From Herbinix hemicellulosilytica (GTDB taxonomy: Bacteria; Bacillota; Clostridia; Lachnospirales; Lachnospiraceae): DNA of 64,000 nt. Within the stretch, counting starts at the first letter, position 1. Every line of letters begins with the position of its first letter. Below the pieces are notes generated by a model. That model saw only the letters and a program-made list of their open reading frames with translations, was not told the origin of the DNA and did not search any database. Below, in pieces: positions 58,230 through 64,000 of this stretch. The stretch covers positions 372,001 to 436,000 of the forward strand of contig NZ_CVTD020000008.1 of assembly GCF_002904165.1 (NCBI RefSeq), given 5' to 3'. The position numbers were made by a program, and so were the translations under genes.

Positions 58230-59276
58230 CTATATTCTCAATCTAATTCCATGGGTCACTGCATACTGAAGGAAGATTAAAGTAGCTATAAAACACGCTC
58301 CCCACAGCAAATATACCCAAAGTTTATTTTTTTCAATATAATCTATTTTTTCTCTTTTAAATAAGCTTATTATAATTTTAATAAAATAGTGTCTTAAACG
58401 AAACGAATTGGTAATAAGGCAAAAAATATTGTATCCGTCGCTTTTAAAGAGAAAAGGATAAAAATTCAAGCCCATATATGAATAACCTATTATAGAAAAA
58501 CAACAAAAAGTAAAGGCCAAATTTTTTAATCCTAACATCATAAAAATGTATCCAATTAGAGAAAAGCTGCCACATAAACCCGCAGTTATAAGATCAACAT
58601 GCAAAATAGTCTTAATTATTTTTTTTCTTTCCAAACTTAAGAGAAATTCCCAATTAACAACAACGCTTATAAAAACACCTAAGAGGAAACGTAATTTAAA
58701 TTTCAAATTTTCTTTCCCGCCATAAACACTTATAAATCGAGCCAACCATAATTCGTGGTATAAAGCGATGAATAATCCGATTAAAAAAAAGCTCCATACC
58801 CTTGGTACATCATTCCATGAAAAACCTGTGTAATTAATGAGTACTATATTGGTGTATATTGATGTAATAACAAAAAGTAATGAAAGTATAGTTACAAGGT
58901 AAATATTTAATTTACATAATATATTATTTACTATGAAAATAAAGGGTGCTGATGGTATCTTAAATTTTGTTATCTTTCTGAAATAATAACCAAATGTCTT
59001 TCTTTTAATAAACGGGGTTCTTGGTTCAATAATTAATTTTTCAAATGCAAACTTATTAATCAAATTTTGCATTTTAGCGTTATCAATATGCTGATATTTG
59101 CTAATAACTTCAGCAACAGTTTTTTCGGAACGGAATTCCTGCAATATTTCATATTGAAGAGAAGTTAAAATTACCAGTCCACGGGGAGTTTTTATGTAGT
59201 ATTTGTCATTATAATTGCTTACTTCCAATCCGGTTTGAATAATAAAACTGGATGTATCTTTAGGTTCTAATACCAA
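58230..59276 (-). CDS. PqqD-like domain fused to degenerate M50-like membrane protein
   Basis: The protein has about 348 residues. Residues 15-90 look like a PqqD/RRE-type winged helix (RGLVILTSLQYEILQEFRSEKTVAEVISKY), which in RiPP systems binds leader peptides. After that come about six membrane spans. HELWLARF (174-181) and PFLFKSDGYNIF (274-285) sit where M50 peptidases have HExxH and the DG motif, as in YydH-like proteins. The second zinc His is replaced, so activity is doubtful. The start is uncertain: TTG at 59276, or a rarer codon nearer the GGAGG at about 59291-59296. It overlaps the M16 gene. Confidence 0.65.
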   Translation of the reverse strand: MVLEPKDTSSFIIQTGLEVSNYNDKYYIKTPRGLVILTSLQYEILQEFRSEKTVAEVISKYQHIDNAKMQNLINKFAFEKLIIEPRTPFIKRKTFGYYFRKITKFKIPSAPFIFIVNNILCKLNIYLVTILSLLFVITSIYTNIVLINYTGFSWNDVPRVWSFFLIGLFIALYHELWLARFISVYGGKENLKFKLRFLLGVFISVVVNWEFLLSLERKKIIKTILHVDLITAGLCGSFSLIGYIFMMLGLKNLAFTFCCFSIIGYSYMGLNFYPFLFKSDGYNIFCLITNSFRLRHYFIKIIISLFKREKIDYIEKNKLWVYLLWGACFIATLIFLQYAVTHGIRLRI

Positions 59277-60372
59277 TGACTCTCTGATATGGATCCTCCT
59301 CTCTAGACTCTAAATATTTAATAAATTCTTCAAAGTTACAGACATCCGGATCTTCACCTGTTAAGATTGTATTTCTGTATCCTAAGGATAACATTTCACT
59401 TGTGGCATTGTCAGATTGAATCATATTTTTTGTTCTAAGTTGTTGTCTATGTTTTTCCATTTCCTGCAGGTTTATTTTCTGGCTAAATATCTTTTTAATA
59501 ATATCTTGAGAAATACCTAAATCTTGTTTACGTATTTTAAATATCCAAAATGTTATAAGTCCACTATGCAAATTCATGTTTGCCGTATTAATCCTATATG
59601 TAAGACCATATTCTTCCCTGAGTTTGTTAAACAATTGATCTTTAATATATTCTGAATAAACAAGTCCTTCATTTCTGTGGACTTTATGAAAAAATTGGCT
59701 CAGTCCATAGTAGTAATATTCGCAATCATAATTATCAATCAGGTATTTATTCTTTCCGATAACATCTATATCTTTAAATACATTTGTGTTTATTTCAGAT
59801 TTGTAATATGCATTATTGCTAAGCGATATTTTATTTATGTCACCGACGATAGTAATAAATTTATCACCGGTAAAAAAAGAATCATAAATATCAATTAAAT
59901 CATATTGCGTTATATTTTCAACAGATTCAATATTTCCCATTATATTAAAATTAGGACAGCTATTTTCGAACATTTGAAGCAATAATTGCTTTTTAATTTC
60001 TTCAACATAATTGTAATGATATTCTATTTCTCTCTTAATAATCAGTTTCTCATTTTCAAAAGATACATCTTTAGAAAGATCAAATTTTTCATTTAGCAAA
60101 TTATAAATAAAATTGTATGCTTCAGAAAAATTATCTTTTATACACAATACATAAAAGCACATTAATTCTTGAGAAGTAAAGGCGTTGATTACCAGCCCCG
60201 ATTCCTTAAATTTAAGCGTTTGTTCTTTTACATAAGGAATATTGAAAATGATATGTTCAAGAAAATGATGTTCGCCTTCTTTACCAACACGGTCAAAAAA
60301 GGAGCCTTTTGTGAACCATCCGCCAATTGCTATGGAGTTTATCTTTTTTTCATTATTTATAATGTGATGCAT
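59260..60372 (-). CDS. M16 family zinc peptidase
   Basis: The protein has about 370 residues. The inverted zinc motif HxxEH is in HHFLEHIIF (about residues 35-43) and the distal Glu is in SFENEKLIIKREIEYH. The second half (LREEYGLTYRINTANMNLHSGLITFWI) matches the usual non-catalytic M16 half, so it is a compact but complete two-domain member. Single M16 peptidases in RiPP clusters remove leader peptides. GGGAGG before the ATG at 60372 decides the start, inside the end of the upstream kinase-like gene. Confidence 0.85.
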   Translation of the reverse strand: MHHIINNEKKINSIAIGGWFTKGSFFDRVGKEGEHHFLEHIIFNIPYVKEQTLKFKESGLVINAFTSQELMCFYVLCIKDNFSEAYNFIYNLLNEKFDLSKDVSFENEKLIIKREIEYHYNYVEEIKKQLLLQMFENSCPNFNIMGNIESVENITQYDLIDIYDSFFTGDKFITIVGDINKISLSNNAYYKSEINTNVFKDIDVIGKNKYLIDNYDCEYYYYGLSQFFHKVHRNEGLVYSEYIKDQLFNKLREEYGLTYRINTANMNLHSGLITFWIFKIRKQDLGISQDIIKKIFSQKINLQEMEKHRQQLRTKNMIQSDNATSEMLSLGYRNTILTGEDPDVCNFEEFIKYLESREEDPYQRVIGIRT

Positions 60373-61406
60373 TGATCCTCCCATAATTTGGTTATTTCCT
60401 TGTTATCTGATTGGAATTTTAAATTGATCTGATAAAAAGGAATTTTCTCCAATAAACACATAACTTGATAACCTAATATAAAATTGTATTCGGAATAAAC
60501 AAACCATTTATTTGGATATTCGCTTAGCAACGGGATACTGATCTTGCCAATATCCTTTTCGCTCAACCTGAAACATTCTGATTTATTAATAAACATGATT
60601 TGGGGCAAAATAATACACTTTATCTTATAGGGTTTATATAAGTTTGAAATTTTATAAATTTCTCTGTATATAGTTAAATTGTCATATGTTATTTGCTCGT
60701 TAAAAATGCCTGTTTTATTGTTATTTATAATTTTTATATATTGCCCGTATGGGTATGCTAAACCGGTACTGTCAATAAATGCTATATCATCGCTTAACAT
60801 TTTATATTTGCCTGTATTGCAAAATAAACGAGCTGTGGTAGTTTTGCCTGATTGACTGTTTCCCATAATCAAAATACATTCATCATCTTCACATCCGATA
60901 AGAGAGGAATGTATTGGGAAAAAACCTAATTTAAGATGATTTTCAATAATTAATCCTTCAATAATTTTTATTAAATAAGGGAAAAAATTTTTTAAGTCAA
61001 AGATTTCTTTATACTTTATTTCAGCAAAATGAAAACCTTTATTTATTTTATTAACAATACCGTCTGATATATACAAATAATCATCATAGTAAATTGCTTT
61101 TAAAATATTGTCTCTCTCTTCAATATGATAAATATATTTTGCTATATCATCAGTCGAAATAAAATTTTTAGAAATTTGAATAAATATAATTGGCCCTTTA
61201 AAACCTAGCAAAGGGATTTTTTCAAAATAATTCTCTAACTCCGATACAGCGACAGAATCATCTGCTGTAACAAAAAGCCCGACCTTATTAACAATTGATG
61301 AAAAATGATAATTAAGTATATAATTTTTTAGAGATAAATCTACTCCTAACTCCTTATCAAACATATTTACTTTTTTACCATCGCTGATAATTGTATACTT
61401 ACCCAT
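60357..61406 (-). CDS. HPr-kinase-like ATPase 2
   Basis: This 349-residue protein has an N-terminal domain (1-165) of unknown fold and then an HprK-like ATPase: PIHSSLIG, P-loop GNSQSGKT (182-189), and LSDDIAFI (about 204-211) as Walker B. It is unlike true HPr kinase because the HPr-recognition region and signature sequence are absent. Homologues in lasso-peptide clusters phosphorylate the last Ser of the precursor. AAGG precedes the ATG, 9 bp after the nucleotidyltransferase stop. Confidence 0.8.
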   Translation of the reverse strand: MGKYTIISDGKKVNMFDKELGVDLSLKNYILNYHFSSIVNKVGLFVTADDSVAVSELENYFEKIPLLGFKGPIIFIQISKNFISTDDIAKYIYHIEERDNILKAIYYDDYLYISDGIVNKINKGFHFAEIKYKEIFDLKNFFPYLIKIIEGLIIENHLKLGFFPIHSSLIGCEDDECILIMGNSQSGKTTTARLFCNTGKYKMLSDDIAFIDSTGLAYPYGQYIKIINNNKTGIFNEQITYDNLTIYREIYKISNLYKPYKIKCIILPQIMFINKSECFRLSEKDIGKISIPLLSEYPNKWFVYSEYNFILGYQVMCLLEKIPFYQINLKFQSDNKEITKLWEDQCITL

Positions 61407-61415
61407 AATCTAACC

Positions 61416-62086
61416 TTATAAATACTCCTTGATTAGTTTTTTTGCTTTTGCTAAAAATTGATCTTCCGATAAATTTTGTGGCCATCTTATGGACAGATAG
61501 TCCTTGTAATCATCGCATGATAAAATTTGTTGCAAAAACATATGCTGCCATTTTATATGCAACCAAAACATATCGTTTTTAATTAAAATAGCAGTTCCTA
61601 TATTAACGGCTGCCATCTGAAAAGAATGATTTTTCAACAGCCAATCGTCTGTTTTTGAATCATTGAAAAAGTTTGTTGCTGTATATATAAAACGCTTTAT
61701 CAGGGCGTCTTTATTTTTGAATCGCTTATATGATTCTATAAGATTTTTACATTCCCTGTCTGATTCTAATATTTGAGATGTCAATATTCTGCCAGCCATT
61801 ATATTAAGATCCAAAATTTGTTTAAACAACATATTTTCATAGTTATCCAAAGCAATTTTGAGATCATTAATGTCCATAAAATCTATTTGAATTCTTTTTC
61901 CGTCGTCTGTTATAAAAGCATCTATTTTTTTTTTATTTTTATAATCAGTAACAACCAAGATATCAAAATCCGAGTACTTATTAGCAAATCCGACCGCATA
62001 TGAACCATGTAACAAAATCGCTCTTATATTATACAGATTTTTTTTTTACAGTATTCTTTTACTAAATTTAAAATTCTTTCATTCAT
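61416..62086 (-). pseudogene. Nucleotidyltransferase (GSx10DxD), frame broken at an A10 tract
   Basis: The C-terminal open part starts near 62015 and holds HGSYAVG...SDFDI, an exact GSx10DxD nucleotidyltransferase motif. The natural start is the ATG at 62084-62086, with CAGGAGG upstream and an ATGA overlap with the preceding stop, but that frame ends after 20 codons. The two frames join perfectly if the ten A residues (62038-62047, T on the plus strand) were eleven, giving about 223 residues. It may be a real frameshift, slippage-controlled expression, or a sequencing error. Related enzymes glycosylate the phosphorylated Ser in lasso clusters. Confidence 0.75.
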
Positions 62087-62985
62087 ATAGTAGCCTCCTG
62101 TATTTCATTGGCAAATTCTTTAATATTCATCATTTTGCTGTTATATCGTAAATTTTGGATTATTTCATACTGTTCATTGGAAATATTTGCGCCTAAAATA
62201 ATATTTTTATAAAAAATATTATTTATGAAATCATGCCGCATTATATTATTTTTATAGTCTGTTAAGATATAAATCTTTTTTATATTCTCAATCGATAAAT
62301 CCTTACATTTTTTTAAATTTATATCTATAACTTTTTTGTATTCACCTGTAAGATAGCCTTTTATAATATAATGCAGTTTTAAATTACAGTCTGCAAAGAA
62401 AGCGGCTTCTACATCCGGATTTATTGCTGGAAATCGTTCCAATACTTCAATGCTTTTTTTGTCTATGAGAACGAATTCATCTGTATATACATCCCATCCG
62501 TTTATATATGCATACAAAACAGAAGATGTTTTTCCTGAACCTTTAGCCCCTATTATTAAATATAATGATTTATCACGACCAATTAAAGCTGCATGAAAAC
62601 CAAAGGGATAAAGTTTTAGCTTACATTCCCTTATTATTTCGCAGATTTTGCTTCTTAAATATGAATAGATATTTTGAATGTCTCTAATAAAGAGAGTATA
62701 TGAAAATTCTTCCTTAATCAGTATTTCATCAGAATCTATTTCAATGGTTCTTGTACTATACTGATCTTTCCATATTTCCCTACGGTTTAGAGGATGATAT
62801 CCAACTCGAATGCAATTTTTTAGTGTATCACGGCTGTATTCTTGATACGGCAAAATAGTTATACTATATTTAGGACAATATTTTAGTACTTGATTGCCTC
62901 CTAATTCCTTACTCAACAATATAACTTGATCTTTTATATCAAAAGATGAGTATATGTTTATGTTATAAAAAGAGAAATAAATCAT
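62083..62985 (-). CDS. HPr-kinase-like ATPase 1
   Basis: This 300-residue protein has an N-terminal region (1-125) and an HprK-like ATPase: GFHAALIG, P-loop GAKGSGKT (146-153), and TDEFVLID (168-175) as Walker B. It differs from the second copy mainly in the N-terminal region and P-loop, so they are not recent duplicates. AAAAGGAG precedes the ATG. It is the first modification gene after the precursors and is coupled to the nucleotidyltransferase by ATGA. Confidence 0.82.
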   Translation of the reverse strand: MIYFSFYNINIYSSFDIKDQVILLSKELGGNQVLKYCPKYSITILPYQEYSRDTLKNCIRVGYHPLNRREIWKDQYSTRTIEIDSDEILIKEEFSYTLFIRDIQNIYSYLRSKICEIIRECKLKLYPFGFHAALIGRDKSLYLIIGAKGSGKTSSVLYAYINGWDVYTDEFVLIDKKSIEVLERFPAINPDVEAAFFADCNLKLHYIIKGYLTGEYKKVIDINLKKCKDLSIENIKKIYILTDYKNNIMRHDFINNIFYKNIILGANISNEQYEIIQNLRYNSKMMNIKEFANEIQEATI

Positions 62986-63008
62986 TATATGTAAGCTCCT
63001 TTTCGCAA

Positions 63009-63047
63009 ATATCGTATGGAAATAGAAGAGCTATTTCCATACGATAT
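63009..63047 (-). terminator. 17-bp perfect hairpin between precursors and modification genes
   Basis: ATATCGTATGGAAATAG (63009-63025) pairs perfectly with CTATTTCCATACGATAT (63031-63047) across a 5-nt loop. No T-run follows on the minus strand, so it is probably an RNA-stabilising or partial termination element that keeps precursor mRNA more abundant than the modification mRNA. Confidence 0.7.
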
Positions 63048-63107
63048 AATATGTAATAAATTAATTAATGCTTTGAGTGGTTTATGTTTTAGATTACAAG
63101 TTGATTT

Positions 63108-63248
63108 TTATGAAAGTAACCAAGTAATGAGTTTTTCATTCTTAGCCAAGAATCCACTTTCGCAGTCATCAAACATTGTAATCATGTCGATGTCGTTGTC
63201 TCTGGTCTCAACAGATGCTTCAAATTCGAGATATTTTTTATCTTCCAT
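63108..63248 (-). CDS. Putative RiPP precursor peptide 2 (46 aa)
   Basis: The frame starts MEDKKYLEFEA and ends ITWLLS. Residues 20-46 are identical to precursor 1 at 26 of 27 positions, including MITMFDDCESGFLAKNEK, one Cys, one Trp and a C-terminal Ser. The N-terminal half (about 1-19) is acidic and more variable, as in a leader. AAAGGAGG lies 9 nt before the ATG. It has no homology I recognise. The role as a precursor is inferred from duplication, size, ribosome binding site and the modification genes directly downstream. Confidence 0.85.
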   Translation of the reverse strand: MEDKKYLEFEASVETRDNDIDMITMFDDCESGFLAKNEKLITWLLS

Positions 63249-63300
63249 TATAATACCTCCTTTACAATATTCGGATATTATGTAATAATGTTATATTGGA

Positions 63301-63438
63301 TTATGACAGTAACCATGTAAGAAGCTTTTCATTCTTTGCCAAAAAACCGCTTTCACAGTCATCGAACATAGTTATCATGTCGATATTCTCATTTGATTCA
63401 TTTGTAGCTTCGGGCTCAAGATATTTTCTTTCTTCCAT
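63301..63438 (-). CDS. Putative RiPP precursor peptide 1 (45 aa)
   Basis: The frame starts MEERKYLEPEA and ends LTWLLS, with the same C-terminal 27 residues as precursor 2 except Leu for Ile at position 40. Conserved between both N-termini are Met-Glu, Lys-Tyr-Leu-Glu and Glu-Ala. AAAGGAGG lies 8 nt before the ATG. It is the first gene of the cluster, 52 bp before precursor 2. There is no double-Gly motif and no signal peptide. Confidence 0.85.
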   Translation of the reverse strand: MEERKYLEPEATNESNENIDMITMFDDCESGFLAKNEKLLTWLLS

Positions 63439-63481
63439 TGAATTTACCTCCTTTTATTTATTTTATTAATCACATAAACCA

Positions 63482-63517
63482 CTCTTTGTATATTTGATAA
63501 ATCAAATACACAAAGAG
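63482..63517 (-). repeat. Long inverted repeat in the precursor 5' leader
   Basis: CTCTTTGTATATTTGA (63482-63497) pairs with TCAAATACACAAAGAG (63502-63517) with one mismatch and a 4-nt loop. It lies between the precursor promoter and its first gene, and may be a leader hairpin or a regulator site. Confidence 0.65.
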
Positions 63518-63532
63518 GGATTTATATTTATG

Positions 63533-63566
63533 CACTATAAATACCATTTTCTGTTTATTAATGCAA
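63533..63566 (-). promoter_or_regulatory. Probable promoter of the precursor operon
   Basis: On the minus strand, TTGCAT (63561-63566), 17 bp, TATTTA (63538-63543). Moderate match; the leader is about 95 nt. Confidence 0.5.
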
Positions 63567-63596
63567 TAAATTTACAGGCAAAAGTAGTAAAAATAC

Positions 63597-63624
63597 TGGA
63601 CAAACGTATAAAATATGTTATAAT
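63597..63624 (+). promoter_or_regulatory. Promoter of response regulator
   Basis: TGGACA (63597-63602), 16 bp, TATAAT (63619-63624). Confidence 0.6.
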
Positions 63625-63668
63625 CTTACATATCTTGACTGCTATGACATAAGGGGGGTGCTAGTGTT

Positions 63669-64000
63669 ATGGACAATAAAATAAAAATTGCAGTATGTGA
63701 TGATGATAAATTTATTTTAAAAATAATAGAAAATAAGATAAAGGAAGTTCTACGCGAGATAAATTTTAATGACTATGATATATATTTGTTTCATAAAGGA
63801 TTAGATCTGTTAAAATCTAAATTGAATTACAATCTGGTTTTATTAGATATAGAGATGGCAGACATTGATGGCTTATCCATGGCTGTAAGATTAAATGCTT
63901 TAGAAAGTAAACCATTAATAATATTTATTTCGGCTCATAGAGATCTAATTGAATTAGGGTACCATGTAAAAGCATACAGATTTCTGACAAAGCCTATTAA
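63669..64000 (+). CDS. Response regulator receiver domain (3' end outside window)
   Basis: About 110 residues are visible. VCDDDKFI has the acidic pocket, LLDIEMADIDG the phosphoacceptor Asp, FISAH the conserved Ser, and FLTKPI the Lys. The spacing and sequence suit the LytTR (AgrA/VirR) family, but the DNA-binding domain is outside the window. AAGGGGGGTG precedes the ATG. Divergent from the peptide operon, so it may control the cluster, as AgrA-like regulators do for many peptide systems. Confidence 0.85.
   Translation, partial: MDNKIKIAVCDDDKFILKIIENKIKEVLREINFNDYDIYLFHKGLDLLKSKLNYNLVLLDIEMADIDGLSMAVRLNALESKPLIIFISAHRDLIELGYHVKAYRFLTKPI

Noticed and set aside
60357-62985. True HPr kinase/phosphorylase of carbon catabolite control
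   Set aside because: The P-loop and Walker B are present, but the HprK signature region is not seen, there are two divergent copies, and the context is peptide modification.
63016-63285. 89-codon plus-strand ORF
   Set aside because: It is antisense to precursor 2, has no ribosome binding site, and its coding appearance comes from the conserved minus-strand peptide.

Overview
The window looks like the chromosome of a low-GC, endospore-forming anaerobic Firmicute, most likely a clostridium of the Lachnospiraceae type. The evidence is an alpha/beta-type SASP, the sporulation proteins YlbJ and YtfJ/GerW, the Pta-AckA acetate pathway, a giant BcrA/BadF-type activase, and gene orders shared with Firmicutes (rpmB-Asp23-DAK2-recG; rsmD-coaD-ylbJ; tmcAL-pta-ackA-yceD-rpmF; ruvAB). 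AT-rich intergenic regions, strong AGGAGG ribosome binding sites and intrinsic terminators fit this. I saw no tRNA, rRNA, CRISPR array or intact insertion sequence.

Layout. 0-5 kb: the 3' end of ung and a convergent 1410-residue acyl-CoA dehydratase activase-like protein. 5-11 kb: a LysM protein, a rhomboid-fold membrane protein with a zinc ribbon, proteins of unknown function, DUF2953 + YtfJ, DUF523 and rpmB. 11-18.5 kb: Asp23/Gls24, the DAK2 fatty-acid-kinase-like protein, a DUF1653 protein, a convergent ABC/GntR(YtrA) operon with a clear operator, and recG. 18.7-26.4 kb: an envelope glycan cluster (two GT2 enzymes, UDP-galactopyranose mutase, two large GT-C/DUF2298-type membrane proteins). 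26.6-38.4 kb: citrate synthase, a SASP, rsmD, coaD, a DivIVA-like coiled coil, ylbJ, pepF, a deletion-scarred ABC transporter, tmcAL, pta and ackA. 38.5-55.3 kb: DUF177/rpmF, a heterodimeric ABC exporter, a YprB-like nuclease, a PF06541-cardiolipin synthase fusion, ruvAB, zapA, a U32 peptidase, a SEDS/class B PBP pair and a Nudix hydrolase.

The most interesting region is 55.3-64 kb, a minus-strand gene cluster that looks like an uncharacterised RiPP (ribosomally made, modified peptide) system. It starts with two tandem, previously uncalled precursor-like genes of 45 and 46 codons. They share a near-identical 27-residue C-terminal part ending in Trp-Leu-Leu-Ser. A 17-bp perfect hairpin follows. 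Then come an HPr-kinase-like ATPase, a GSx10DxD nucleotidyltransferase (frameshifted at an A10 tract), a second HPr-kinase-like ATPase, an M16 peptidase, a PqqD-like/M50-like membrane protein, a small membrane protein with an apparent non-AUG start, a radical SAM enzyme and a CPBP membrane protease. A response regulator is divergently transcribed and runs off the right edge. HPr-kinase-like enzymes plus a nucleotidyltransferase are known from lasso-peptide clusters, where the C-terminal Ser of the precursor is phosphorylated and then glycosylated. Here no lasso cyclase is visible, so this is a different combination.
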